Assembly: GCF_000986795.1 (NCBI RefSeq)
Contig: NZ_LAYZ01000002.1
Span: 1-64,000 of the forward strand
DNA: 64,000 nucleotides
From: Salinicoccus sediminis
GTDB taxonomy: Bacteria > Bacillota > Bacilli > Staphylococcales > Salinicoccaceae
Reading direction: 5' to 3'
Below, piece by piece: positions 18,826 to 28,456 of this stretch. Both the position numbers and the translations under genes were made by a program. Position 1 is the stretch's first letter, and each line of letters opens with the position of its first letter. The notes beneath the pieces are model-generated. The model was not told the origin of the DNA and did not search any database. It was given only the letters and a program-made list of their open reading frames with translations.

Positions 18826-20187
18826 ATGCAAACGAGAGCGATTATTCTGGCGGCCGGCAAAGGCACGAGGATGAAGTCCGAAAAATTCAAGGTGCTCCAT
18901 GAAGTATGTGGCACTCCGATGATCCAGCATGTCATCAGCAATCTGAATAAATCGGGGATCACCGATATCTATGCTGTGCTGGGTCACGGCTCTGAGACTG
19001 TGAGCACGTATCTGGGTGACGGCATCCGTCAGACGGTGCAGGAGGAGCAGCTGGGAACGGCACACGCAGTGATGCAGTGGAAAGAGGAACTGGCGGACCT
19101 TGATGGCCACACCATGGTCGTGTGCGGGGATACACCGCTCATCACGGAGACGACGATGCAGGAATTCATGAAGTACCACCTGGATACAGGGGCAAAGGCG
19201 ACCATCCTTTCATCCCGTACGCGCGCACCGTTCGGATACGGCCGCATTGTCAGGAAGGAGAACGGCTCTGTCAAGCGTATCGTCGAAGAGAAGGATGCCA
19301 CGGATCTCGAACGCGAGATCAAGGAAGTGAGCTCCGGGACTTTCATATTCGACAACAGAGCGCTGTTCAGCGCACTTGAAAACGTCGACAACGATAACGC
19401 ACAGGATGAGTATTATCTGCCGGATGTCGTTTCCATCCTCCGGGGCCGGGGTGCCCGTGTCGAAGCCTACATCTCTCCGGATTTTGAGGAAACGCTCGGC
19501 ATAAATGACAGAGTTGCTCTCGCGAATGCTGAGGAAATATTTAGGAAACGCATCAATACGATGCACATGCAAAACGGTGTCACACTGATCCACCCGGAAA
19601 CGACATATATCGATGCCGAAGTGGAAATTGGCACGGATTCCATAATTTATCCGGGGGCAATCATCCGTGGAGACACAAAGATCGGTAAAAATGTTATCAT
19701 ATCCTCTGGAACAGAAATCAAGGATTCCATCATCGATGATGAAGTGGAGATCAGGCATTCCGTGGTGACGGAAGCGAAAGTGGGCAGAGGCACCAAGGTG
19801 GGACCGTTTGCCCAGCTCAGGCCGCAGTCCGAGCTTGGTGAGGAAGTGAAGATCGGCAACTTCGTCGAAGTGAAGAAATCAAGGCTTGAAAATGAATCCA
19901 AAGTGTCGCATCTCAGCTATATCGGGGACGCCACCATCGGCGCCAGGACCAACGTCGGCTGCGGAACGATTACAGTGAATTATGATGGTAAGAACAAATT
20001 CAAAACTGAAATCGGCATGGATTCATTCATCGGCTGCAACTCGAACCTTGTGGCGCCGGTCAAAATCGGTGACAGGTCATTCATCGCAGCGGGATCGACG
20101 ATCACTGATGAAGTTCCTGAAGACAGTCTTGCAATCGCAAGGAACAGACAGACGACAAAGACGGGATACTACAATAAAGACAATTAA
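18826..20187 (+). CDS. glmU: Bifunctional GlcN-1-P acetyltransferase / GlcNAc-1-P uridylyltransferase
   Basis: Makes UDP-GlcNAc for peptidoglycan and teichoic acid. The N-terminal uridylyltransferase domain (about 1-230) has LAAGKGTRMKSEKFKVLHE, QEEQLGTAHAV and CGDTPLI. The C-terminal half (about 250-453) is a left-handed beta-helix of hexapeptide repeats with the acetyltransferase block HLSYIGDATIGARTNVGCG and TVNYDGKNK. Full length at 453 aa. prs follows after 12 bp in one transcript. Confidence 0.97.
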   Translation: MQTRAIILAAGKGTRMKSEKFKVLHEVCGTPMIQHVISNLNKSGITDIYAVLGHGSETVSTYLGDGIRQTVQEEQLGTAHAVMQWKEELADLDGHTMVVCGDTPLITETTMQEFMKYHLDTGAKATILSSRTRAPFGYGRIVRKENGSVKRIVEEKDATDLEREIKEVSSGTFIFDNRALFSALENVDNDNAQDEYYLPDVVSILRGRGARVEAYISPDFEETLGINDRVALANAEEIFRKRINTMHMQNGVTLIHPETTYIDAEVEIGTDSIIYPGAIIRGDTKIGKNVIISSGTEIKDSIIDDEVEIRHSVVTEAKVGRGTKVGPFAQLRPQSELGEEVKIGNFVEVKKSRLENESKVSHLSYIGDATIGARTNVGCGTITVNYDGKNKFKTEIGMDSFIGCNSNLVAPVKIGDRSFIAAGSTITDEVPEDSLAIARNRQTTKTGYYNKDN

Positions 20188-20199
20188 TGGAGGATGAAC

Positions 20200-21174
20200 A
20201 TGTTAGCTTCTAGCAACCAGTACAAAAATTCCAGCCTGCGCCTTTTTTCTTTGAAAGGCAACGAGCCGCTCGCAGAAGAGATCGCTGAACATATCGGCAT
20301 CCCTTTGGGAAAGATTACGGTACAGCATTTTTCCGATGAGGAAGTACAGGTCAATATCGAGGAGAGCGTGCGGGGATGTGACGTATTTGTCGTCCAGCCG
20401 ACAAGCCAGCCGGTCAACGAACACCTCATGCAGCTGCTGATCATGATCGATGCACTGAAACGCGCTTCAGCGGCGACGATCAACATTGTAATGCCGTATT
20501 ACGGCTATGCACGGCAGGACCGCAAGAGCCGTGCGCGTGAACCGATCACAGCGAAACTCGTTGCAAACCTGATCGAGACAGCCGGAGCGGACAGGGTGAT
20601 TTCACTCGACCTGCATGCACCCCAGATACAGGGCTTCTTCGATATTCCTATCGACCATCTCATGGGTGTGCCGATCCTGAGCGACTATTTCCTTGAACAT
20701 AAAGATCTGAACTTCGACGAAGTCGTCGTCGTTTCCCCGGATCACGGCGGCGTAACGCGTGCGCGCAAGATGGCCGACCGTCTCAAGACGCCGATCGCCA
20801 TCATCGATAAACGCCGGCCGAAGCCGAATGTTGCGGAAGTGATGAATATCGTCGGCGAAATCGAAGGACGCACTGCCATCATCATCGATGACATCATCGA
20901 TACAGGCGGCACGATGAAGCTTGCTGCACAGGCACTTCTCGATAAAGGTGCGAAAGAAGTGTATGCGTGCTGTACGCACCCTGTGCTTTCCGGACCGGCT
21001 ATTTCCAGGATCGAGGAGTCAGTGATCAAAGAACTGGTTGTCACAAATTCCATACAGCTGCCCGAAGAAAAGAAGATAGACAAGATAGTGGGGCTTTCTG
21101 TCGGAGAGCTGATGGCGCAGGCGATCGTCCGGGTTTATGAAGAAGAATCCGTCAGTATCCTGTTTGATACTTAA
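20200..21174 (+). CDS. prs: Ribose-phosphate pyrophosphokinase
   Basis: Makes PRPP from ribose-5-phosphate and ATP, 324 aa. Motifs: [52 protein letters not shown], and the PRPP loop [13 protein letters not shown] near residue 226. ATG 20194 abuts the GGAGG ribosome site, so ATG 20200 (seven-base spacing) is the likely start. Co-transcribed with glmU. Its product is the effector sensed by PurR encoded upstream. Confidence 0.97.
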   Translation: MLASSNQYKNSSLRLFSLKGNEPLAEEIAEHIGIPLGKITVQHFSDEEVQVNIEESVRGCDVFVVQPTSQPVNEHLMQLLIMIDALKRASAATINIVMPYYGYARQDRKSRAREPITAKLVANLIETAGADRVISLDLHAPQIQGFFDIPIDHLMGVPILSDYFLEHKDLNFDEVVVVSPDHGGVTRARKMADRLKTPIAIIDKRRPKPNVAEVMNIVGEIEGRTAIIIDDIIDTGGTMKLAAQALLDKGAKEVYACCTHPVLSGPAISRIEESVIKELVVTNSIQLPEEKKIDKIVGLSVGELMAQAIVRVYEEESVSILFDT

Positions 21175-21183
21175 TTTGTCAAT

Positions 21184-21208
21184 GTTTCTTTTACAAATGT
21201 ATGGGTAA
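21184..21208 (+). promoter_or_regulatory. Sigma-B-type promoter of ctc
   Basis: GTTTCT (21184-21189), 13 bp, GGGTAA (21203-21208). This matches the general-stress sigma-B pattern GTTTNN-N12-15-GGGTAW. ctc is a classical sigma-B gene in Bacillus and Staphylococcus. A sigma-A-like pair (TTTACA-18-TATTAT, 21190-21219) overlaps it. Confidence 0.72.
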
Positions 21209-21285
21209 TGTGCTATTATTATGCATGGCTATGTGTTAAATTAGGCAAAAGTAGACTGTCTGTAAATGAAAGGTGGAAATATACC

Positions 21286-21930
21286 ATGGCAAAATTGGCT
21301 TCAGCAGCAAGGGAAGGCAAGGGAAAGCGTTCTGAGCTTACAGAACTGCGTTCCACAGGGAAGATCCCTGCAATCGTTTACGGTTACGAAGTGGAGAACA
21401 CTAACGTTTCAGTAGATGAGAACGAATTTATCAAAGTAATCCGCGAAGTGGGCCGTAACGGCGTAATTGCATTGGACCTCAATGGAAAAGCGGTTAACGT
21501 GATGGTGACGGATTATCAGTTCGATTCACTCAAAAACCAGATCACCCATATAGACTTCACAGCAATCAACATGAAGTCCGAAGTTACAGTGGATGTAACA
21601 ATTGAATTGGTTGGTGAAGCTGCGGGTGTCAAAGAAGGCGGCGTAGTCGAGCAGCCTGCTTTCCAGGTTCAGGTGACTGCGACTCCGGACAACATTCCAG
21701 AGTCCATCGAAATCAACGTGGAAGCTCTTGAAATCGGAGACTCAATCCATGTATCCGATCTGCGTCAGGGCGCCAAATACACCATTGAAAATGAAGACGA
21801 AGAAACGCTTGTCAGCATCGTACCTCCGCAAAAAGAGGAAGATCTTGAAGAAGCTGAAGGCGAAGAAGTTGAAGGTTCTGAAGAAGGCGAAGAAGCCGCT
21901 TCCGAGGAAACTGAAAACGAAGAGCAATAA
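21286..21930 (+). CDS. ctc: 50S ribosomal protein L25 / general stress protein Ctc
   Basis: Binds 5S rRNA in the large subunit. The 214-aa long form has the N-terminal L25 domain (about 5-90: [23 protein letters not shown]) and a TL5-type C-terminal beta domain (about 95-185: [21 protein letters not shown]). The last 30 residues are almost purely Glu/Gly/Ala/Ser. ATG 21286 follows AAAGGTGG; a reading from 21208 would begin on the sigma-B -10 element. Transcription is predicted to be stress-induced. Confidence 0.94.
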   Translation: MAKLASAAREGKGKRSELTELRSTGKIPAIVYGYEVENTNVSVDENEFIKVIREVGRNGVIALDLNGKAVNVMVTDYQFDSLKNQITHIDFTAINMKSEVTVDVTIELVGEAAGVKEGGVVEQPAFQVQVTATPDNIPESIEINVEALEIGDSIHVSDLRQGAKYTIENEDEETLVSIVPPQKEEDLEEAEGEEVEGSEEGEEAASEETENEEQ

Positions 21931-21945
21931 TCATGATGTTTTAAC

Positions 21946-21971
21946 GGCGGTGGAGTTCCCATCGCCTTTTT
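21946..21971 (+). terminator. Terminator after ctc
   Basis: GGCGGTGG-AGTTC-CCATCGCC (one G-U pair) followed by TTTTTAA. Confidence 0.75.
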
Positions 21972-21992
21972 AACGTTGTATGAGGTGATATG

Positions 21993-22568
21993 ATGAAATG
22001 CATCATTGGACTGGGCAATCCGGGAAGGAAATACGAAAAAACACGTCATAACATCGGGTTCATGGTGATAGACCAGCTTTCTTCGGATCTCGGAATCGGG
22101 CTCTCACAGAATAAATTCAAGTGCAGCTACGGTGCTGGATACGTAAACGGCAAAAAGGTCATGCTGGTCAAGCCGCAGACATTCATGAACCTCTCCGGGG
22201 AAGGTATCCGCCCGCTGCTGGATTATTATAAAATCGCCGTGGAGGATATCCTGGTGCTGTATGATGACCTTGATCTGCCGGTCGGCAAACTGAGGCTCAG
22301 GCAAAAGGGTTCGGGCGGCGGCCATAACGGCATAAAATCCCTGAACCAGCATCTGGCGACGGATAAATACAAACGCATCCGCATCGGCATCGACCGGCCG
22401 GAGCCGGGCGGTTCCATCACGGGTTATGTGCTCGGCAGGTTCAGGAAAGAGGAAGCGGCACTGATCGACAAAGTGACAGCCAGGTCGGCAGAGGCGTGCG
22501 CAGATTTTGTAACGGTGCCGTTCCAGGATGTTATGACTGAATATAATGGTGATGTAAATGAACAGTAA
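21993..22568 (+). CDS. pth: Peptidyl-tRNA hydrolase
   Basis: Releases tRNA from stalled peptidyl-tRNA, 191 aa. Family blocks: GLGNPGRKYEKTRHNIGF at the N terminus (catalytic His in TRHNIGF), KPQTFMNLSGEG, YDDLDLPVGKLRLRQKGSGGGHNGIKS and RIRIGIDRP. Two adjacent ATG codons exist (21990, 21993); the second has better spacing from GAGGTGAT. Its stop overlaps the mfd start. Confidence 0.96.
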   Translation: MKCIIGLGNPGRKYEKTRHNIGFMVIDQLSSDLGIGLSQNKFKCSYGAGYVNGKKVMLVKPQTFMNLSGEGIRPLLDYYKIAVEDILVLYDDLDLPVGKLRLRQKGSGGGHNGIKSLNQHLATDKYKRIRIGIDRPEPGGSITGYVLGRFRKEEAALIDKVTARSAEACADFVTVPFQDVMTEYNGDVNEQ

Positions 22569-25500
22569 AGTATCGGAAAGGATACAGCAGGATGAGCGGT
22601 TCCTCGAAGTGGCGGATCATAAAGACCGCCTCAATATGATGGTGACCGGCGTAAACGACGATTTCAAGCCGACGCTCCTGTACGAGCTGTCGAGGAAGGA
22701 AAGCCGTCCGGTCGTCCTGTTCGTACAGAATAACCATCAGATGGAGAAGATTGCGAATCCCCTGATGGATATGATGGACAACGTCTACACTTTCCCTGTA
22801 GGCGATATCATGATAGAGAATCATGCCAAACAAAGCCCTGAATTCATGAAATCCAGGATGAGTGCATTGTTTGCTCTGGCGCACAACGAGCCGGGGCTGT
22901 TTGTCGTGCCGGTACATGCACTTCTAAAGCCACTGATGCCGAAGGAAAAGCTTCTCAGCTACGAAAAGACGATAAAGATCGGCACCATCCTGGACTATGA
23001 TGGGTTCATGGAAGATCTGGTGAGTCTGGGCTACAGAAGGATGAACCAGGCGGTCCATTTCGGGGAATTTGCTGTACGCGGGGATATCATCGATATCCAT
23101 ATGCCTGAGCAGCTCGTACGTGTCGAACTCTTTGATGATGAAGTGGATTCCCTCCGGGCCATCGACCCTGAGACGCAGCGTTCCATCGGCAATCTCGATT
23201 CCTTCACGATGGAGCCTTATGCAGAGTATATACTTGAACCACAAGAGCGCGAAATTCTTCTTGGGAAGATAGAAACGCTGTACCAGGAGACGAAGGAAGG
23301 GCTCGACAGTGCCTCTTTGGAGACGCTCGAGGACTACTATGACACAGTGACCCATCCCGATCAGACATTCAACCACCTTGTACAGTACAGCCACCTCCTC
23401 GAAGGCGGTGAGATCTCCATCCTCGACTACATTACGGACGGCCACCGCGTCATCATCGATGAAGTCAAGAACATGGCGGCGGCATATGAAACAGAATTCA
23501 ATTCTGTCGGCACCTACTACGAATCGATGGTGGAAGCCGGGCGCATGCTAAAAGGCGGCGGCAACTATCTGGAGGACCAGTACGGGCGCCTGCTTGCACG
23601 TGATGGCAGCACATACTTCAACCTGTTCACGAAAAGCATGCCGGTTGAAATTGGGCATATTGTAAAGATTTCCGTCCGGCCGACTGAAATATACTACGGC
23701 CAGTATGACATACTGGCATCCAACCTGAATAAGATGCTCGGTGACGACTATATGATCAGCATCGTCCTCCGTGACGAGGAGGAGGTGTCGAAGACGCACC
23801 AGCTGCTCGAGGATCTGAAGATCCAGAGCTATATCGGGGAGATTCCGGTGGATTCAGGCATTGTGCTGACCACCGGTACGCTCGGGAAAGGGTTCATCCT
23901 GCCGTTCATGAAAGTGGCTGTTTTGGGGTCGAAGGAGCTCTACAACAAGACGGCACGCAGGAAGAAGCGGACGAAGAAACTCTCCAACGCCGAAAAGATC
24001 AAATCCTACCAGGAGCTGAATGCGGGTGACTACGTCGTCCATGTCCATCACGGCGTGGGCCGCTACATGGGCATCGAAACACTGGAAGTCGGCGGCATCC
24101 ATAACGACTACATGAAACTGCAGTACAGTGGCACAGATCAGCTCTATATCCCTGTCGACCAGATGGACCTGGTCCAGAAATATGTCTCAAGTGATGACGG
24201 CCAGCCGAAGATGCATAAGCTCGGCGGCACCGAATGGAAGAAGACGAAGGCCAAGGTCGAGGCAAATGTCAATGAAATTGCGGACGAGCTGCTGAAGCTC
24301 TATCAGGAACGGTCACAGTCTGAGGGCTTCCGGTTCTCGGAAGATACGGAAATGCAGGCTTCTTTTGAAGCGCGCTTCCCGTACGAGCCGACACCCGACC
24401 AGTATGCTTCTGTCGGGGAAATCAAAAAGGACATGGAGAATATTCGTCCGATGGACCGCCTGTTATGCGGGGATGTGGGATACGGCAAGACCGAAGTGGC
24501 AATCCGGGCGGCATTCAAAGCAGTGCAGGACGGCAAACAGGTGGCATTCCTCGTGCCGACGACGATCCTTGCAGCACAGCATTTCGAAAGCCTGATCGAA
24601 CGGATCGAGGACTTCCCGGTCAACGTCGAGATGATGAGCCGCTTCAGGACACCGGCCCAGCTGAAGAAAACACGGGAAGGCCTTAAAAAGGGGACGGTCG
24701 ACATCGTGGTCGGCACCCATAAGATTCTGGCGAACACCGTCGAATACAAAGACCTCGGCCTCCTGATCATAGACGAGGAGCAGCGCTTCGGGGTGAAGCA
24801 CAAAGAGAAGATCAAACAGCTGAAGACGAACGTGGATGTGCTGACGCTGACAGCAACACCGATCCCGAGGACGCTCCATATGAGCCTGACCGGTGTCAGG
24901 GATCTCTCTGTCATTGAAACGCCGCCGGAAAACCGGTTCCCGGTACAGACCTACGTGCTCGAATTCCAGCCGAATTTCGTCAAGGAAGCGGTGGAGCGGG
25001 AACTTTCCCGCGGCGGTCAGGTGTTCTACCTGCACAACCGGGTGGATACGATCTATCAGAAGAAAGCGCATGTCGAGGCGCTGGTCCCGGATGCGGAAGT
25101 TGCGGTGATGCATGCGAAAATGAACGAGAAGGAAGTCGAGGAGACCATGCTTGCGTTTGTAAACGGAGAGTACGATGTCCTTGTCACGACGACCATCATC
25201 GAGACCGGTGTGGATGTGCCGAATGCCAACACACTGATCATCGAGGATGCCGACCGGTTCGGTCTCAGCCAGCTTTATCAGCTCCGGGGCCGTGTCGGCA
25301 GGAGCAGCCGCATCAGCTATGCCTACCTCTTCCATCAGCCGGACAAGGTGCTGACGGAAGTGGCGGAAAAGCGTCTTGAGGCCATCAAGGAGTATACAGA
25401 GCTCGGCAGCGGATTCAAGATCGCCATGCGGGACTTGAACATCCGCGGGGCGGGGAATCTGCTCGGCAAGCACCAGTCCGGGTTCATCGACTCCGTGGGA

Positions 25501-26028
25501 TATGAACTTTATTCCGAAATGCTGGAAACGGCCGTCAAGGAGAAACAGGGCATCGAGCCGGAGCCGGAACCGGTGAACATCCCTGTGGACATCACCCTCG
25601 ATGCCTATATACCGGGCACCTACATTACGCATGAGCAGTCCAAGATCGATATTTACAAGCGTCTCAGGAAGGCGGATTCCATCGAAGCCATACAGGACAT
25701 CGAAGATGAGCTGCTCGACCGCTTCGGTGACTATCCGGTTGAAGTGGAACGGCTGCTGCAGCTTGTCCGCATCAAAGTGTATGCCCTACTGTTCGGCATC
25801 TATCAGGTGAAAGAGGACAGCCGGCACTTCCACCTCCATGTCTCACGGAATGCGACAGAGCAGATCGACGGGGAGAAACTGTTCATGGATACGGCGGAAT
25901 ACGGCCGCATCATGAAGATTTCCGTGCAGGATAACGAGATGAAGATCACGCTCAGAACCAAGGATGTGGCGCAGCTCATCGAAATCATGAAAGCAATCCA
26001 GGACAGCAGGATGGAGGAAGCGATATGA
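22558..26028 (+). CDS. mfd: Transcription-repair coupling factor
   Basis: 1156-aa translocase that removes RNA polymerase stalled at lesions and recruits UvrA. Domain order: UvrB-like damage module (about 1-350), RNA-polymerase interaction domain (about 480-550: LNAGDYVVHVHHGVGRYMGIE), then the RecG-like helicase with GDVGYGKTEVA near residue 638 (Walker A), DEEQRFGVKHKE near 742, and the TRG-region block LRGRVGRSSR near 910. A C-terminal TRCF domain follows. Usual family length. It overlaps pth at the start by 11 bp and yabN at the end by 4 bp. Confidence 0.97.
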   Translation: MNSKVSERIQQDERFLEVADHKDRLNMMVTGVNDDFKPTLLYELSRKESRPVVLFVQNNHQMEKIANPLMDMMDNVYTFPVGDIMIENHAKQSPEFMKSRMSALFALAHNEPGLFVVPVHALLKPLMPKEKLLSYEKTIKIGTILDYDGFMEDLVSLGYRRMNQAVHFGEFAVRGDIIDIHMPEQLVRVELFDDEVDSLRAIDPETQRSIGNLDSFTMEPYAEYILEPQEREILLGKIETLYQETKEGLDSASLETLEDYYDTVTHPDQTFNHLVQYSHLLEGGEISILDYITDGHRVIIDEVKNMAAAYETEFNSVGTYYESMVEAGRMLKGGGNYLEDQYGRLLARDGSTYFNLFTKSMPVEIGHIVKISVRPTEIYYGQYDILASNLNKMLGDDYMISIVLRDEEEVSKTHQLLEDLKIQSYIGEIPVDSGIVLTTGTLGKGFILPFMKVAVLGSKELYNKTARRKKRTKKLSNAEKIKSYQELNAGDYVVHVHHGVGRYMGIETLEVGGIHNDYMKLQYSGTDQLYIPVDQMDLVQKYVSSDDGQPKMHKLGGTEWKKTKAKVEANVNEIADELLKLYQERSQSEGFRFSEDTEMQASFEARFPYEPTPDQYASVGEIKKDMENIRPMDRLLCGDVGYGKTEVAIRAAFKAVQDGKQVAFLVPTTILAAQHFESLIERIEDFPVNVEMMSRFRTPAQLKKTREGLKKGTVDIVVGTHKILANTVEYKDLGLLIIDEEQRFGVKHKEKIKQLKTNVDVLTLTATPIPRTLHMSLTGVRDLSVIETPPENRFPVQTYVLEFQPNFVKEAVERELSRGGQVFYLHNRVDTIYQKKAHVEALVPDAEVAVMHAKMNEKEVEETMLAFVNGEYDVLVTTTIIETGVDVPNANTLIIEDADRFGLSQLYQLRGRVGRSSRISYAYLFHQPDKVLTEVAEKRLEAIKEYTELGSGFKIAMRDLNIRGAGNLLGKHQSGFIDSVGYELYSEMLETAVKEKQGIEPEPEPVNIPVDITLDAYIPGTYITHEQSKIDIYKRLRKADSIEAIQDIEDELLDRFGDYPVEVERLLQLVRIKVYALLFGIYQVKEDSRHFHLHVSRNATEQIDGEKLFMDTAEYGRIMKISVQDNEMKITLRTKDVAQLIEIMKAIQDSRMEEAI

Positions 26029-27188
26029 ATAAAATAGAAATCATCGGACTCGGGACATCGGATTTGGATCAGATGCCGCTCGGCGTATGGAAGCGTCTCA
26101 GGTCAGCGGATAAGGTCCATCTGCGCACAGACGGCCATCCCGCGGCGCGTGAGCTTGAATCGGAAGGCGTGGAGACTGTAAGCTTCGATCATCTCTATGA
26201 GGCGCATGATACCTTCGAGGAGACCTACACGGCGATTGCGGATGCACTCGTTGCCGCGGCCCGTGACAGTGATGTCATATACGCCGTTCCGGGGCATCCG
26301 ATGTTTTATGAAACGACGACGGAACTGCTCCTCGCGTGGCAGGAGTCAGGAGAAATCCATGTGGAGGTGTCGGGTGGACAGAGTTTCATCGATGTGGTCA
26401 TCGCTGCACTCAAAGTGCCTGTGAATGAAGGGTTCCAGGTGCTCGACGGCACCGCACTTGCAGTCGGCGATCTTGATTTCAGCAAACATACGCTCATCAC
26501 CCAGGTATACGACACGCTCAGCCTGAGTGAGGCGAAGCTTACACTGCTGGAGTACTATCCGCCGGAGACGAAAGTGCAGCTGGTCGATGCAGCGGGGGGT
26601 AAGGATGAAAGGATATACGACACCGGGCTCCATGAGATCGACCGCCTTAATATCAGCAGCAATCTGCTCTGTCTTTATATACCGGAGACGGAGGACGTCA
26701 GGCTGGCGGAACGCGATATCCATTATATGACCGAAGTGTTCGATACGCTTGTCGGCGAGGACGGCTGCCCGTGGGATAAGGTGCAGACCCATGAATCGCT
26801 TGAAAAGCATCTGATCGAGGAAACGTTCGAAGTCATCGAGGCGATAGAACGGCAGGATGACGACGCAATCGTTGAAGAGCTCGGGGATATTCTGCTGCAG
26901 GTCGCACTTCACAGTTCCATCGGCAAAAAAGAGGGGTATTTCGATTTCTTCGATGTGCTCGGAAGCCTGAATGCGAAAATCGTCAGACGGCATCCTCACG
27001 TATTCGGGGATGAGTCGGCGGAATCAGTGGATGATTTGAAGCGCATATGGAGCGACGCCAAGAAAAAGGAAGGCAAGAAAGAGAAGATAAAGTATGAGAA
27101 GGAATACGGCGAAAAAGTGCTCGGCTGGATGAAGGAGACCATCCATGAAGGGCGCACGCTGGAAGAGATACTGAAGAGCGGGGGGTGA
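26025..27188 (+). CDS. mazG: YabN: tetrapyrrole methylase domain fused to MazG
   Basis: 387 aa. The N-terminal half (about 1-215) is a SAM-dependent tetrapyrrole methylase-like domain (EIIGLGTSDLDQMPLGVW, YAVPGHPMFYE). The C-terminal half (about 225-387) is a MazG nucleoside triphosphate pyrophosphohydrolase: GEDGCPWDKVQTHESLEKHLIEETFEVIEAI, then EELGDILLQV with the ExxED-type metal ligands. Likely cleans aberrant NTPs. Its first codon overlaps the mfd stop. In staphylococci a flippase gene usually lies between the two; here it is absent. Confidence 0.93.
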   Translation: MNKIEIIGLGTSDLDQMPLGVWKRLRSADKVHLRTDGHPAARELESEGVETVSFDHLYEAHDTFEETYTAIADALVAAARDSDVIYAVPGHPMFYETTTELLLAWQESGEIHVEVSGGQSFIDVVIAALKVPVNEGFQVLDGTALAVGDLDFSKHTLITQVYDTLSLSEAKLTLLEYYPPETKVQLVDAAGGKDERIYDTGLHEIDRLNISSNLLCLYIPETEDVRLAERDIHYMTEVFDTLVGEDGCPWDKVQTHESLEKHLIEETFEVIEAIERQDDDAIVEELGDILLQVALHSSIGKKEGYFDFFDVLGSLNAKIVRRHPHVFGDESAESVDDLKRIWSDAKKKEGKKEKIKYEKEYGEKVLGWMKETIHEGRTLEEILKSGG

Positions 27189-27193
27189 ATAAC

Positions 27194-27469
27194 ATGAGAT
27201 TGGATAAATTCCTGAAAGTGTCACGCGTAATCAAACGGCGCCCGCTCGCAAAGGAACTGAGCGACGAAGGGCGTGTGAAAGTGAACGGCAGGACGGCAAA
27301 AGCCGGAGCCGACCTTTCTGTCGGTGACGAGGTGGAAATACGGTTCGGCCGGAAGGTCCTTACATTCGAAGTGCTGGAGCTCGGGACGCATGCCAAAAAA
27401 GAGGATGCGGAGCGTATGTATAAAGTGCTGAAAGAGGAAAAAATTGAAAGTGAGACTGATTTTCTCTAG
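27194..27469 (+). CDS. rqcP: RqcP/YabO, S4-domain ribosome quality-control protein
   Basis: 91-aa S4 RNA-binding protein (Hsp15 family). The S4 core is MRLDKFLKVSRVIKRRPLAKELSDEGRVKVNGR. In Bacillus RqcP works with RqcH to add alanine tails on stalled 50S subunits. ATG 27194 has GGGGGGTGA upstream; GTG 27185 overlaps the mazG stop and is less likely. divIC follows. Confidence 0.93.
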   Translation: MRLDKFLKVSRVIKRRPLAKELSDEGRVKVNGRTAKAGADLSVGDEVEIRFGRKVLTFEVLELGTHAKKEDAERMYKVLKEEKIESETDFL

Positions 27470-27531
27470 TAAACATGTCGCTTATGGTGTATTTTATAAA
27501 TAGAGAATGCACAATTAAGGGATGTGATGCA

Positions 27532-27927
27532 TTGGCTAACAAAGTGGTCAGGATGATCAATGGTTACACGAAAAAGCGGGATGCCGAAAAGAAGGTGCGC
27601 CGCAGTGAAAACCGTGTTGCCAAAAAACGTACAATGCTGTTCGGCAGCCTGATGCTGCTGGTGGTGGGCATCCTGCTGATCGTGGCTTTCAACCAGAAGA
27701 CCCAGAACCAGCTGCTGCAGGAGGAACTCGTTCAGACCGAGGAAGTCATGGATGAACGGGTGGCCGAGGAAAAAGACCTTGAGCAGCAGATAAAGCAGCT
27801 GAATGATGAGAACTATATCGCAAGAATTGCACGGAGTGAATTCTTCTTCTCTGAAGAAGGGGAGATTGTGTTCAATTTGCCGGAAACAAACGATGAAAAC
27901 GCTGAAAAAGAAGCACAGGAAGAATAA
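27532..27927 (+). CDS. divIC: Septum formation initiator DivIC
   Basis: FtsB/DivIC-type bitopic division protein, about 131 aa. A basic cytoplasmic segment is followed by one transmembrane helix (LFGSLMLLVVGILLIVAF, about residues 36-53), a coiled coil (about 60-90: QLLQEELVQTEEVMDE ... EQQIKQLNDENYIARIARSEFFFS) and an acidic tail. No ATG with a good ribosome site is available. TTG 27532 with AAGGGATGTGATG upstream fits best; an ATG at 27475 would add 19 residues and lacks a site. Confidence 0.88.
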   Translation: MANKVVRMINGYTKKRDAEKKVRRSENRVAKKRTMLFGSLMLLVVGILLIVAFNQKTQNQLLQEELVQTEEVMDERVAEEKDLEQQIKQLNDENYIARIARSEFFFSEEGEIVFNLPETNDENAEKEAQEE

Positions 27928-27952
27928 TCGTTACAATATTGTAATGATTATT
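27923..27952. terminator. AU-rich palindrome after divIC
   Basis: AATAATCGTTACAAT and ATTGTAATGATTATT form a 15-bp dyad with one G-U pair, followed by TTTCTTTT. It probably acts as a weak terminator, but the low GC and perfect TTACAATATTGTAA core would also suit an operator for the next gene. Confidence 0.5.
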
Positions 27953-28016
27953 TTTCTTTTTAATGGTATTATTATATATAGAGAGTAAATGATAATTGGG
28001 AGGATAATATATCAAG

Positions 28017-28397
28017 ATGTCAGTTGAAGTGGGCAGTAAAGTTATCGGGAAAGTCACGGGTATCAAGAATTTCGGTGCGTTTGTTGAATTGCCGGGAGGA
28101 AAGACAGGACTAGTGCACATCAGTGAGGTTGCGGATCAGTATGTAGAGGATATTAATGAGCATCTCAGTGTGGGCCAGGAAATTGAAGTGAAGGTCCTAT
28201 CCGTCGGAGACGATGGTAAAATCAGTCTGTCCATAAAGAAAGCAAAAGAACAGAAACCAAAACCGAGGCCGCGCAGGGAAAGTTCGCCGGAAGATTTCGA
28301 GAAGAAGCTGTCGAGCTTCCTGAAGGACAGTGAGGACCGCCTGTCTACGATCAAAAGGCAGACGGAATCACGCCGTGGCGGCAGAGGTAAAAGATAA
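28017..28397 (+). CDS. S1 domain RNA-binding protein (YabR type)
   Basis: 126-aa general stress-type S1 protein. The S1 domain is residues 1-75 (VGSKVIGKVTGIKNFGAFVELPGGKTGLVHISEVADQYVEDI). The C-terminal part is basic and low-complexity (KPKPRPRRESS ... RRGGRGKR), suggesting RNA contact. The GGGAGG ribosome site lies 13 bases from the ATG, longer than usual; no other start fits. It sits between divIC and tilS as in staphylococci. Exact role unknown. Confidence 0.9.
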   Translation: MSVEVGSKVIGKVTGIKNFGAFVELPGGKTGLVHISEVADQYVEDINEHLSVGQEIEVKVLSVGDDGKISLSIKKAKEQKPKPRPRRESSPEDFEKKLSSFLKDSEDRLSTIKRQTESRRGGRGKR

Positions 28398-28408
28398 TAG
28401 ATATATAC

Positions 28409-28440
28409 AGACGATTCCAGTAATCGTCTTATTTTATTTT
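28409..28440 (+). terminator. Terminator after the S1-domain gene
   Basis: AGACGATT-CCAGT-AATCGTCT followed by TATTTTATTTT. Confidence 0.82.
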
Positions 28441-28456
28441 ACGGGAAGTGTGGGCT

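Noticed and set aside
24463-25632. 389-codon open frame on the minus strand
   Set aside because: Lies fully antisense to mfd; translation is rich in His/Arg/Asp typical of reversed coding DNA, and there is no ribosome site or family motif.
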